Shown here: in pieces, positions 12,362-27,300 of the stretch
Position numbering within the stretch: position 1 is the first letter of the stretch
How the letters are laid out: every line of letters begins with the position of its first letter
NCBI GenBank assembly: GCA_020205615.1
Contig: CM035160.1
Span: 150,269,991 to 150,333,990, forward strand
From: Panax quinquefolius
Lineage: Eukaryota; Streptophyta; Magnoliopsida; Apiales; Araliaceae
Reading direction: 5' to 3'
Length of the DNA: 64,000 nucleotides
Made by a program: the position numbers and the translations under genes
The notes under the pieces: model-generated
Told to the model about the DNA's origin: nothing
Databases searched by the model: none
Seen by the model: only the letters and a program-made list of their open reading frames with translations

Positions 12362-15300
12362 TCATCTTGGTGGGGAGATTTCATCAGCATAAATTGAAAC
12401 ACAAGCATCTGCAGAACCCGCAGCAAGCAGTACTTGATAGGGATGGAAAGTAAGGCAGTTCACCGATCCTATCTTCTGGGCCATGAAGGTGGGGTAGTAT
12501 CGAATTGTACCCAATTGATCACCTTCCATGTTGAAGACTTTGATGAGCTGTTTGGCTGATCCACTAGCAATAAGGGGCACATGTCGGTGAACAGCTAAAG
12601 CTGTAAGCGATCCCCTATGAGCATCAATTGTTAAGTAGGTATCATTGTGGTGTCTGATATCAAGGAACTGAATGTCACCAGCCTGAGATGCACTGACGAT
12701 CTAGGAAAAAAATAGATATGAAAACAATAACAGGTAAAAATATTGTTTTTGCTATGAAATAAAGGTTAGTAACAGCTATATTGAACCAAAATTACCCACA
12801 AACACTCTTTACCTTTGCTGGATCAAGTCCAGGTTGAAAACCTATCCCCACAACTCTCTGGGTGTGTGGTCGAGTTGCACAAACAAGCCTAGATTTAAAG
12901 AATTATGTTAATAACATAATCATAACTTTATGGGCAATTAAATGTGAAGAGAGACGAAGAGAACAAAGAGAGATGCCCTGATTTGGTGAGTGATTTGGTG
13001 AGTGGTTAAGCTTCAGAAGATCTTATGTTCAACTTTTACATATTAGGGATGCACAAAGGCCATGTTTGTTTGCAAAAAACATGTTTGAGTTTAGACTATT
13101 TGTCTTAATTCAACACTTCTTCAGACTATTTAATCCTTTGACGAGAAACTAATAGTCCCTTAATGTGGGACTATTAGTCCCATAAAGCCATTTGATAGCT
13201 TATATACTATTTATTCCACATTCAACATGGGATTATATAATCCCTCATAAATAACCATAGGAATGACAAAAAATAGTCCATAGGACTATTTAAAGGACTA
13301 TTAATCCTCCATGGGATAAAATAGTCCGAAATAGACTTAAATTAAGACAAATAGTCCAATCCCAAACATGTTTTTTTGCAAATAAACATAACCAAAAAGT
13401 ATTAGAAAGTTGATGCCTTGTATATAGGAAAACTACCGTCTGTTCCGACAATGTTAAACATTGCATTGTCAAGACTAAGATCATGCAACTGAACAGGTAA
13501 AGCAATTTGGTACACAAATTATTAAATTAGTGCTCACATGTCAGGTGTTCGAATATCAAAGAGTCTTACAGAACCATCCACAAAACCAGCTGCAAATTGA
13601 CCGCCATGAACTTGTGAAGCAGACTACAAAGGGCACAAAAAAGAGTCAATTAAAGATGTAGAAAAGTTGGCAGCAAACAATGAGAGACGAAGAAGTTATA
13701 GAATAAAAGCAAACATGACAGCAGAACACTAAAGAGGACAATTATATGTTCGACCTACAATGAACAGCGTACAGACCATGCACAAAAACAATAATAAGAA
13801 GTACTGTATTCAAGAAGATATGATGAACGATTATATGTTTGACCTACAATGAGCAGCAAACAAACCATGCACAAAATAATAGCAAGTACTGTATTCAAGA
13901 AGCTATGACGATTACCCTAGAAAAAAATTTAAAAATAAAGCAACTAAAAACTTCAATACTAGGGCATTTATTGCTTTATTTTCTGATCTATGATATAAAA
14001 AAGAAATAATATGAAAAATCCATCTTTACCTAAAGATCAGAAAGCAATCACTACAATAATCAGCAAATTCTGTGTATGGCAATGGAGGAATCTTTCTCCT
14101 AAAAATCAAATAAATATATTAAAAACGCAAACCTGTAATCAAGAATTCCAATAAAAAGTTGTTTTTGATAAAAACAGTTGATTGCATATACACTCATTCA
14201 TCTAGAAAAATAGTTGGCTTTGATTTGGATGCTCTGGGCACGGATTTTAGGACATGTTCAATACATACTTGAGCATTACAATTTTAGTACGATAAAACTG
14301 GGAGCTGCATACAACATGTAATGATGCTTAGTCCTTTTTTATTGTCATTCATAAAGGGTAGAGATGGGGGCCTAGGGGTTTCAAGAGAAGGTAATTTCAT
14401 TCAACATAATTCCTCTCAAATCTCAATTATACTTATAACTCATTGTGTTAAAAATAATAGAATACAACGCTATTTATAATACTCCTAAACAACTTTCCTA
14501 ACCCAAATTGGAATTTTAAAATAATTTAATTAAATACAACTTCTAGAATTTATTTTATTTCCATGGGTTTCCAAAGCCTTTTATATTGGTTCAACCAAGT
14601 CTCTTGGGCTCGTCCTGCTCAGATAGTTTAGATATTTCACAACAAAATTCATGAAATGTATAAAATACTCTTAATGATAAAAGGAAAAAGACTTTTCTCT
14701 TTTTGTAGATACTGCATCTGTTTGGATATGAGAATCCTAATGTTTTTGCTGACTATTTCTTTTCGAATATTATGGTTTGTCTTAAACAAATAAATTAGAA
14801 AACTAGAAAAGTTTGGCCGATAATTTGTCAATAATAAACTTCAAAGAAAAATACAAATCATTAAGAAAAATTACGAGCAATTGTATCAAATGTAACCTTA
14901 ATATTAGATTTAAAGGTCAATAAGTAGGACTCTCATTATCTGTTGCAGGTAGTAGTCTTTATTGTAAATATATTTGCATATAATATATTCAGGGCAGATG
15001 CCTAAATCAATTCCCAAAGAGTGAAAAGACATACCCCCTCAGGTGAAAAATAGGATCTCAAGGTATGCTCTGAAATATAAGTATATAAAAACAAAAATAG
15101 AAACCCACAAATGTTCTCATTCTACAATTTCCATCTCTTCTTTGTTTATATGTTTCTTACATAAAATAAATACATTCTATCTAAAACTAATTGTTTCTTT
15201 AGCTTCAAAAACAAATACACCTAGGAAAAAAATAAATAAAGAACAAATGATAATAATAAATTATTATTATTATATTAATATTATTATTATTATTATGGTT

Positions 15301-18300
15301 ATTATAATAATAGTCATAATAATAATAATAATAACAATAATGAATTGATTTAGTACAAAACTTATTCTTGGAATAATTTAATAGTTAGACATGTAGTGCT
15401 TGGGTGGTCTTTTGACCAAAATTTCAAATGGGAGGTCTTGGGTTCAATTCTTTGGAATAACTTATTTTTGGGAATTAATTTGGAAAAGTACACGTCAGCG
15501 CCACATAGGCAAGTCAACGCACATGTGACACCTAGGGGCTCAATATCCAAATTTGAGAACAGAAAAGGGTTCGGTTTGCGTTGACAAAAAGAAAGGGACT
15601 CAAAACCAAAAACATCTAAAGTTTAGAGGCAACATTTGCATTTTACCCCTAAAAGGAAATATCAACTTATTTGCTTCTTCAACCCCTCGCGACTTCTTCT
15701 TCAACCAACTCCATAGCAGGCAACTCCATCGCACGCCCCATCGCAGCTCGACCACAACTCAATCGCAGGCATAACAAGTTCTTCTTCTTCTCTCACACAT
15801 CGACAGACTCTCACACATCGGCAGACTCCCTCTCTCAGAACATCCATTGCAGGCTCTGTTTCTCTCCTTCGTGCTCTCTGTTTCTCTCCTTGCTTTCTCC
15901 TTCAAACTAATAAGATAAAATTTAATATCTTTGTAGTGGGGCTTAATTTTTAATATCTTTGTGTGGTGGGGCTGATTTTATATCTTTGTGGTGGGGTTAG
16001 CTGATTTTGATTTTGCTAATATTAAATTATTAGTAAAAATTACTTTATGAAAACAAAGCTCAAGTGTGAAATGTGATTGGTGATTCAACTTTAATAAGTT
16101 ATATTTATTATTTACTTTTTGTAGTACAATTTATAAAGTGTAAACACTATTTGTTAAAGTGTTGTGTTAATAGTTACTACTTACTAAACCAATAATATAC
16201 TAATACATTCAAGTGAAAATAAAAATGTCAATTGTCTTATATTTTTTATTTGATTGTATTCCATAGTGTTATGTTTTAATGTATATAAAATTTATTGCTC
16301 AACATAATTGTGAAGTAAAATAAATAATGGGCAAAGGGTCAAAAATGCCTCTGATGTTTACCCGATGTCTCACTTGCACCCTAAACTAATTTTTTTTTCC
16401 AAAAGTACCATTAACGTTACATTTTTTGGGTCGCCCGTGCCCCTGCCGTTAACAAAAGACAAACAGGGTTAAAATGTGATGACGTAACAGGATTAAATAT
16501 AAAATATATTCTAAATAAAATAATATATCATTTAATCAAAACAAAAAATGCTAAAATTCAAAATAAAAAAAACATAACATATTTACATCATTTAATCAAA
16601 ATACTAAAATTCAAAACATAACATATTTACATCAAATACAAATTTAAAAAATACTAAAATACTAATAAAAAAAATACTAAAAAATCAAATTAAAAAAAAT
16701 ACTAAAATACTAAAATTCAAATTATTTTGTTAATTAACCAAAACAATAAAAATTCAAATTACATCATTAAAATACTAAAATTATAATACTAAATACTAAT
16801 TGATATAAAAATTTAAATTACTAAAATCATAATACTAAATAATATTTTTAAAATTCAAAACTGAGTATAATGATTATTTTAGTAATTTTTAATATTAATT
16901 TTTACTCTGTTCTAAAATCCCGCTTTAGGTCCGCTTAGGCCCCGCTAAGGCGCTAGGCCCCCTCTTGGCGCCACTTTAGGACCTAGGCCCCCACTTGGCG
17001 CCTCTAAGCCCCTAGGTGCCTCACCTAGGCCCAAGGCGACAAAAAAATCCCTCTATAAAATTAGCGGGTTCTAAAGCGGAGAGATTTTTTATTTTAATAA
17101 CTACCCAAACCAAATCTTGATATATTTATTTTCTAATGATTACCATATTCATAATACATGACATAGCATATCAAATCACAACAAGAAGTGAACAATATCA
17201 AGTCAAAATGGATAATTTTATTATAGTTGTAATTTTTTGAACTTGTACTCAACTTCAAATTATATAAATGAGAATACATTTGTAATATTTAGTTTAATTC
17301 AATTTTATAATTCTTAAATTTATGTTTAGTTTCTTAAGTTTTAATATTGAATTAAATTCTTGAAATTTTAAAATTTATTATTTAATAACAATCTTATTTA
17401 TAAATAAAACTAATACGTTAAAAATTTGTTTAAACTTTGAACAATTGCATGTTTGAGTTTGAACTTTGACATTAGCAATATGGATATGTGTTTGAAATTT
17501 GACATTAGCAATATGGATATGTGTTTGAACTTTAAGAAAAGGCCTTTATTATCTTTATTATAGATTGTTTTGCTTTATATTATTATTTTGTTTGGATAAA
17601 TTAAGATAAAATATTAAAATTACCTTAAAATAAAAAATCCCGCCTAGGCCCCGCCTAGGCCGCCTAGGCGCTAGGCCCCCCTCGGCCGCCCGCCTCCCGC
17701 CTAGCGCCTTTTAGAACATTGAATTTTTAAAATCATATCAATTTAAAAATATTATGATGTAATTTGAATTTTTGAATATATTTTTTAAAAATATTATTAC
17801 ATCATCAAATTATAACATATACTATTATGTATAGATTATTACATCATCAAATTATTTATATTATTTATAACATATACTTTTACGTATAAATTATGTATAG
17901 ATTATTACATCATCAAATTTTATATAGTTTAAAAATATTATTTAGTATTATGATTTTAGTAATTTAAAAATTTTATATCAATTAGTATTTAGTATTTTGA
18001 TTTTAGTATTTTAATGATGTAATTTGAATTTTTGTTGTTTTGATTAATTTAAAAATAATTTGAATGTTAATATTTTAGTATTTTTTAATTTGATTTTTTT
18101 AGTATTTTAGTATTTTTTAATTAGTATTTTAGTTTTTTTTAATTAGTATTTGATGTAAATATGTTATGTTTTGAATTTTAGTATTTTGATTAAATGATGT
18201 AAATATGTTATACAACTTATTTTATTTAATTAGTTGTTTTGATTAGTTAACAAAATAATTTGAATTTTATTATTTTGATTAAATGATGTAAATACGTTAT

Positions 18301-21300
18301 GCTTTTTTTATTTTGTATTTTAGTATTTTTTGTTTTGATTAAATGATATATATTGTTTTGTTTAGAATATATTTTATATTTAAGCCTGCCACGTCATCAC
18401 ATTTTAACTCCGTTTGTCTTCTGTTAACGGCAGGGGCACAGGCGACCCAAAAAATGTAACGTTAAGGATACTTTTGGAAAAAAAATTAGTTTAATCAGGG
18501 GTATTTTTGACCCTTTGCCCAATAAATAATATATAAATTACACATTGTGAACGACTTGTTACTATACGGACACCATGGCGGTCGCCTCGTCGCCTAGGCG
18601 TCCTGGCGGTTGGCTACCGCCATGCCTCGCCGTGGCGTCGTGACAACTATGCAGACAGCACAGAAAAGTAGTTTAATCAAAAAGTAACAGAGACAAAAAC
18701 TCGTGTATTTGAAAAAACAGGAAAAGAATAAGATGATAAAATGAGTAGGAAAACAGGAGAAAGAACCCACCAAAGCAGAGACGCTGCATTCTGATGGTAA
18801 AGGAATAGAACTAACAAGCTGCTCCTTGTCCAGATCCCATATCATGGTCGATGATATTTCACCAGAAGCATACTAGAAACATCAAAGAAACACATCAAAC
18901 CTGTAAATGAAATTCTGCTAGACAATAAATACGGCCCCCTATCCCATTTTAAGTGACCTCCATTCCATTTTGGGATGTCCCAAATTAAGTGGCTAAAAGC
19001 ACATATCAATGCACTAACTACTCCTATCAACTATATCTCCCTTATGTTTAAAAGAGTTAAAATGGACGAGTTCAAAACTTTGTTGTGGACTCCATTTAAT
19101 ATATCAATGCTCGGAAAACTTTTTCAAATACTTTGTTTTCTTAAACTATATGCCAACTGAAGGTAAATTAAGTTGGGAACGCTAAATTTCATGCAAGTGT
19201 CATCCAGAGAAAATATGTACCAGATAGCCCGACTGCTGCTGCCAATCCACAACAGCATTCACACTTCGCACACCAGGTCTATGACCTTGTACCGAAGAAA
19301 AAGCAGTTACGAGTTTCTGTCTACTTCTTACAGAATAATCTTTCCATATTCGGATACTTCCATCACCTGCATTATGAATGCATACCACAAGTTAAAATCA
19401 AAATCATCTGTTCCAACATAGAATTGAAAACCAACATACAATAAATTAAGCACAGCAGTGAGAAGTTTACTCGAAGCAACAAGAAGCAAGCTGTCGTCAA
19501 GCTCATTCACCAGGCAGAGCTTTGAAATACCTTTGTCAGGATAATCGTGATTAACAAAAGAATTTAGTAAGGTAGCTTCTTCATAGTTCCATACCCTGGA
19601 AAGAACAACATGCAAAGAAAATAAAATTTTAGTGTGCATTCATACCAAACAAAACTACAAGGGACACTAATCCCCCTTCTAATTGCCCAAATTTGTATCA
19701 GAAACTGGTTGTTTTCAAGATATTAACAATATGGAATACGTGCAAATGATCCTAATATCGTATACGCGAGACATCAGTAATACTAACAGAGCATATTCAG
19801 ATTTTTATTCTCATAGTATTGAAAAGTTGCTTGGAAAGGCCAAGAGTAAAAATTAAATGAGAAACAAACTAGAAGAAAGCTTAGAAAACCAAATCGACAT
19901 CAGGGCATGTGGAATTTCTAAAACAAACTTTTTAGTTTTAGCATGAATTGGAGCTCAATAAGGCCTTCAGGTTTTAGTCAGCTCTAATTATTATTGTGTT
20001 ATAATTTGACGTGTTTGTGTTTTTTTTGTTTTTAGAATATTGATGTGTAGGATGTGATCAAGTAGGGTTATCAATGCTTGATTCCCAGTTACTCCAACAA
20101 TTATGCTCTCTATATTTTCTCATCACATATTTCTTTATTATATTTATGTGTGACCAATATAAGGTTTGTCCTGATGGTAAAAAGCTTCACCAGTTTATTT
20201 GTGTATGCATTGGCTTTTTACTAGTTTGACCTAATTGCGAAAAATAAACATTCTACCATCACTTAACACCATGGCTAGGATCAAAACCAATGGAAGGTTA
20301 GGTCGACTAACTAGGATGCTTACAAGGTAAAACTAGAGAACTCTATTAGAAACGTTCAAAAAAATTCTAGGGAATATCAGTTATAGTGTAACCAAATAAG
20401 CACATTATGGGTGTCCAATAAATAATGACATTGCATAACCTCCTTCAAAATGCACATGTTATGACCCTACACTTAGAAACAACTCAACCAGAGTTAACTA
20501 TATCTCAATCAATTTTAACTATATCTCAACTAGTTTTAACTATATCTTTCAAGAAAGTATTTCACAGCGTACGTCTTGAAAATGTATTATGTACCAACTA
20601 AACAATTCGATCATACCTACCCTACAATACTTTGTGCCACACAAAATGAAGTTTTTCTGCTCCCATTTTCGTTCCACATACCATATCGAACTACGATCAA
20701 GGTAACATTGGTATTGAAGCCCATAAATTCAATCAATTTGCAATAAACCAACATAATACACCAAGTTCTCAAGGAATTCTAGCATGATTACAACAAAGCT
20801 CTCCAAAATGGGATAAAAGAAGTAAGAATTGCCTACCTGATCCGCTCACCCTCATCTGCAGCAATAACAACTGGAGAGAAAGGTTGCAACAAAGCTGTTT
20901 TCGTACCAGTCTCAAACATTGTATCCCAACTAGCAATTTGATTATGTAGCTTGTTAACAGCTGATAGGCAAAATGGGTAAATTCTTAATATGTAAGGGAA
21001 AATATAAGAAATGTGAATGCCTAAAACAAGAACTGGAGACCATTAAGTTAAGAGGAGTAGAGGACACACAAGAGTGCTGGCATTTTGATATGTGGTCAAG
21101 GACATATTTTTCCTTCTCTTCTCTTTTAGCAATTATTTCTTCACTATCCTCTGCTGCTGTAAGAAGTGGTTTTGAAAAATGACCACAGCTCCAATTATAG
21201 ATAGTTGACTGTGGAAGGAAGCTGCGCTCAGAAACACCAGATGCTCCACCAGAACCTAGAAGGGGATCAGCTAACCCTGAATCTGGAGAAGTCATTAGGT

Positions 21301-24300
21301 GTGGCCTGAACTCTAAAGAATAAACTCTGCGCATGCCTGTTGTCAAGTGACTTGGTCTGGGAGGACTAACAGGAGGAGTACTAAAAGTCAAGGGCAAATG
21401 TCCTGCAAAATAAAAATAAAAAATTTAATTCCTCATAAGCATAAAAAAATCTGATAAAAGGAAAAATACTCATCATGAAATCTAAATCTAAATATTATAT
21501 ATTTCTGAACTTCAAATGAAAATATGCCAACCATTTGATTGCAGAGGGAAAATCTAACTATATTGTGGATTCACATAGAAAGACCATACAAATTTTTAAA
21601 CCCAAGTAACACAACCAAGAATAAGAACTTTACCTGCGTTCATATCAAACCAAGACGATGAACGAGCTAATCCAATAAGACTACTGGTTGGGAGAGTTGT
21701 GGATTCACCTGGCCTTACACTACTGCCAGCGGATTTAACAGATTTTGACACGACTTGTTCAATCCCAATAATTGATAATACCCGTCGGCCAAGCCCTGCG
21801 ATGCGTGGTGATGGATCCTTGGCAAGTGTACACATAGCAGATACACATTGTGAATACAATGCATTGTCTAGGGGTCTGGACCTCATATGGTTTACAATCC
21901 CATTGCTAGTACAGCCATTCATTATCCCAGAATCTGAATGTTGAGACGAATCATCAGACAATGGAGATCCATGCATTATTCCAGAAGAAGCAAGGGGACT
22001 GCTGGTGGATACCCTCCCATCACGAGCAGCTGATTGGCTATCACCACAAACTCTCAAGAGAGGACCAATTTGAGAATATTGATTTGGAGTGGTATAGCCG
22101 CTACCTGTACCCTTGATGGCGAAAGAAGGCAAGGAACTCAAGACAGAGTTAGACTGAGGTTTCCAAATTGCAGCAGCAACTGATTTCAGATGCTTGTTGT
22201 GGCCAAAAGCAAACCGCGCCAAAGCTGTAAAAATTTTAAAAAGGAAGACAAAATGGTATCAAGTCTGATTTTCCTTAGAGTCCCTCATCCTTCCCCCACT
22301 CTCAAGTTCATTCTTTTCTCTTTTTTAATTTTGTGATGGATCAAGTTAATTCTTTCTCTACCCAAAGAGGATTCAAAAGAAGGATATCATATTGAAACAG
22401 GATAAGATGGAAGAAACAATGAGCTTGGAGAAAAGCACAAAAATCTAATGGGAAAACATGCCAATATATGATCCTATGGAGATCCATAAACATTTAGAAC
22501 CTTAAATCATAATAAATCACATTTTAGGCAAACATGATCAGAACATAGCTCAAAAAAAACTTCAGATCTCCAGAACCATGCAAGACCTAAGAGTAGGACA
22601 ACAAAGTACCATGGAAATGATAAAATTAATTTTTCACTTTTTGCAATTCTGTAGCATCACCTAAAAAAATTGTGTCTCAGTATTTGGCCATATAAAATTA
22701 AACCTGTGGAAAAATGAACCATAACATAGTAACAATTGTTCTAATCTTTCAGATATAATGGCCAATCCACATATCTTCTCACATGGGAAGAATGTGAAGT
22801 TCTGAACTTATGGTAGAATATGTGAGTCCACTATACTCTTTGAGACCAACAGATATCCAAGAGGCGAAGATTAATAATGTTCAATAACTGAAAAACCAGG
22901 AAAGCAAAAAAAAAACTATTACAACACATGAAAAAGAACTGTAAGAAATTAGATAAGTTATCACATACCTACAGCAACCTCTGCCCTGACCAACGGACTT
23001 CCATCTGAAACAACAGTTAAAAGGCTCTTCACAATGCTAATTTCAGCCTTTACTTTTTCATCATCATCATCGTCACATTCTTCATCTCCAACACCGTGTC
23101 TAGATGAATCAAACCCAATATCAAGCAGAGTACCCAGCGCAAAAACAGCTGAAGCTCTAACCTGAATCAAAGTGATAACCATCGTTAGCAATTAAAGAAT
23201 GTATTCAAAATCACAAGATCAAGATAGTACATTTTTTTTGGGAAACACTATACAAAAAAAATAAGGTAAACCTCGGATTGGGGCTCAGAGAGTAGAGGCG
23301 CATATATAGCAGGGGCATCTGCCTGCAAACCTATTATTTGTGCCTCTGTGAAATCCTCCCACAATTTTCCCAAACACAAACATAGCCACTGAAGAAATAG
23401 CGGCTCAGCTTGGGCATCATTTGGAGTAGAACCCTGAAGGTGCTTCAAGCCCACATGTATTAAACCAGCTTCAATACAGGCTTCCTGACCCCGTCTATGT
23501 CCATCTACAATCACCGCTAAAACAAATGCAGCCATTGCCCGCTGTTCTGGATAAGCTTCCACACTATCAAGAAACCTAATAAAATATGTGTGCCCACCAT
23601 CCTTAACCAAATCAACCTGACATGACTATCAGAGCACGTGCACACAAAAAAAAAATCATTAAGACCCTATTTATATTAGAGGGGAGAGACAATATATGAC
23701 ACGAGGAAAAAGATCATTCTAATTTGGGAGGCAACCAAAAAGCACTCCAATAAACCTTATCAAGCGCAAGGATCTTTGTCCAAATAAACACAAGAATTTG
23801 CCGGAGTTCTGGGGTGGTTGTTTGCAACAGCTTTAAAACATATGGAAATATTCCAACAGATAAGGCCTGGCAGAACATAAACTTGCTCAATAAGTTTATT
23901 ACTAAACAAGCCATCAGACAGTGTATGTAACAAGAAGAAGAACGAGAGGTGAAACTTCATAGCTTCAAATAATACCAGATCTACAGCCCAGGGCCCCATA
24001 TCGAGAAATCTTCCTAGAAGCACCAGAGCACTTTGACGATGGCATTGACTAAGTAAAACCTAAGGCAAAGCAGTTTGTTGACTGGTCAGTACTTGCAAAG
24101 CAAAAAAAATGGTAGAAACAACAAAAAAAATATCTGAAATAGAAGAAACCAATTAACAAGCACATAGATCAAGATGTCAAGAACGGGACAAAACAATTTA
24201 AATAATAAATAATTACATCAACAAATCAACCACATAAAATAGAGAATTACACGGACAACAATGAAGAATTTATTTCAAGTCACGACAGGTCAAATTACTA

Positions 24301-27300
24301 ACTATATACAGAATCAGGGCTTCTTAGTTTTTCACTTTGTATAGATGCAAACCAAAATCTAAATATTCCAACACCAAAATTAAGAAGGAACATGGTGGGT
24401 CATATCCTTACTTCTATTCTAAGGTAGAGCTGAGAAGGGGTGTCCATACGATCCCACTTAGAAATTACAGCAAACAAACACAACCATAATTGTTGCTGCC
24501 GTTGTCTACCAATACCTATCCTCCAAGTAACAATCACTACCTCCAAACCTAACATCATTGCCACCTATCCACAATCACCATCCATTACCCAAATAATGAA
24601 CTTTTCTATCCAATCGAATATAAATGGATAAAATATAATGCAACTGTAGTATTGGAAAGGTAGAGGCACAATAAAGTATTAAACAAAATTAGGTGATCGC
24701 AAAATCAAGTCAAGGCTGTAAATTTTATATCTGTAGTATAGAAAAGGGCATAATAAAGTATGAAACAAAAGGCGATCGCAAAATCAAGTCAAGGAAGTAA
24801 ATCAACACGAAACCAGTAGTTGGAATATTCATCCAAATACCGAAGATGTGGTAGTGCCCGCCTTCTACAATATACATCAAGGCCATGTATCATTAAAAGT
24901 GAGTAAATCACCACAGCAGAAAGGCACATCTTCCTGTACTGTAACTCAGCAGGTGTAACCAGAAACACTGATACATCAAATATTACTTTTTATTCATATT
25001 CTTTGGATAAGTTAAAGCTTTAACATTATGAAAACTACAACTCCAATTTTTTTACACAAGGCTCTTGAAAAGTAAATTCTTTAGGAGAGAATCTTCTCTC
25101 ACTAATTGTACCTGAATAATTCACCCAACAAGACTTTGGCATGATATTAATTATTGACAAATTTTAGTACTTGACCACTAAACAGCCATGATACCAAAAA
25201 ATTTCAACCCACCTTTAAAATCAAAACAAGTTTAAAGGAGGGGGAGGGGGGGGAGAGAGAGAGAAAATATGAAGAAGACTCGAATGGATGGAGAATCAGG
25301 GGACCTACATCCAGACGTTCAAATCACCATAAGATGTAAAGGAAAATAAAATTATGGCCCAGAACTTATAATTTCCATATAAAAAACAGCCACACCTGAA
25401 GAACAATAGGCAACTGCTCAGGTGGCTTCTTATGTTCAGATCCATGATCAAGCCAAACCTCAAAAGCCGTCAACTGTTCCGTGAAAAAGGGACTGGGCTG
25501 AAATTACACAAGATCAACCAACAATAATCAAAAGAATAAGTACCATGTCCCCGGATACTCCCATAATATCTAAACATTTCTCAAGAAAAAAATTAATATC
25601 AGAAAAAAAATAACAAATCACACCTGGAACTCCGCATTTGGATCCTCAACCAATGCTGGAAGCTGAGCAAGGCATATTTCAGCAGCCATGTCCCATGCGT
25701 CCCTGCAGTGCAAAACGTGATGGATTAAAAACAAACAAATGAACAAATACTTCCAGAAAACTGTGACACACAGCTCCACCTACCACATATGATGCTGATG
25801 GGTAGGGGGTAACATAGGATACGAAATTGGAGAACAATTTGCAGAGCGCATAATCCTCTCTGCAAGCAAGAAATTTCGGAAGAGACTGGCAACCAACAGA
25901 TCTTGTCTGAACAATCTCTGGAATAAATCTGCGTAAAGCAAAAATTAGTAATGGATACAATCTCCCAGCCATAGAGAAGTTAACAAACAAATTCACAAAA
26001 AAATCACTATCACTTCCTCATTACCGTGTGGGAGAACATTCCAGGCAATCGTGTCCGTCACTGCTGTAAAAATCCAATTCAGCTCCCCAAGCAGTGTTTT
26101 TCGGTCTGTTTGTTTGCCTGGTATTCTATCAATAAGTGAATAGTCAAGAGACTCATGAAGCAAAGATCGAGTGCAAAACCTGGAAACCGAGAAGGATAAT
26201 CAGAAGATCAGGAAAGCACGACCATATGTATGTATAAAGACTCACAAAGCATTATAATTACTAACTCATCAAACCCATATTCGAAAATCAAGTGACATTT
26301 AATTATGCAAATAAATACATAAATTTTAAATAATAAAAAATGCATGCAAAAACGAAAAAAATTAAGATAGCAGCTAACCATCTAATGAAACAGAGTTATA
26401 CACCAATCAACATTTTCAGACAAAAGAATATTAAGCACAGTAAAACAATAAAAGTAAAATTCAGTCACGTGTCCTTTTTCAAATCTACCACAGAACCTAT
26501 AAATTATCTTCTTTTTTTGATAAGTTACAACATACAAATTATCAATGATAATGAGTTATCCAGTAATTCTATATGGTCCTTTGTAGAGTTGACTGTTCCA
26601 GAAATGCAGTCAACATAAAAAGGAACATGTTGGGAAAAGTTGCCAGGAGTTGGCATACATGTTAGAAGCAGAAGTTATGATTAAATAAGCAGTGACTACA
26701 GAGAATGGTCACCATCTCAATGCCATCTTGATGGGAGTTGTGAGGCAAGACGTAAATACATCAGCAGGAAACTCTACACTTTGAGGAAGTGTCTCATGTG
26801 CTTCACAAGCTGCAAGCAAGATACAATCCCTCACAGAAGGTCCAGCAGAAGAGCTAGTAGGAGTCCAATCCTGGAGCTACTCAAAGAAAAGAAATCATAG
26901 AAAATGTCATGAGTTGCAGAAAAATAAGATCAATTTATACATCATCATAACTTTAAAAGGCCAATTAATCAAATGACATAAGAGCCGACAATACCTCTAT
27001 AAAGGCATTTACAACCATTCCTGCAGCTGAGCAGTCAAATACGTATATTGAGGGTGTCTTCAACCAGGAATCAAGGTCACTGATGGGCAAAGGGATATAT
27101 TGTGTATAACTCTACACCAAATGTTACAATGACATCAAGATCAAGTATATGAAAAGATGAGTAAATGGCATCTGAAGAGTTCCAGATCAGTAGAACAACC
27201 TTATTGAATAACCAAATTTCTCCGTTAGCAGTTGGCTTTGGCACACCATGTCCATTATAGTGAAACAGTACTCTCTCGGACTTTGCATATTTGCGACATG

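Larger units (their letters stand above)
16208..18651. mobile_element. Disrupted hAT MITE (second copy), split by insertion
   Basis: The sequence from 16208 to 16328 and from 18521 to 18651 matches the hAT element in TOL intron 5, including the terminal 'gtgacaactatg' at the right end. The copy is interrupted by a 2.19 kb fold-back element at 16329-18520. Its left terminus could not be found, so it appears truncated at that side. Confidence 0.7.

Noticed and set aside
25679..25996. 105-codon minus frame in RAPTOR1
   Set aside because: It reads a different frame from the conserved [12 protein letters not shown] segment, whose splice phases close with neighbouring exons.
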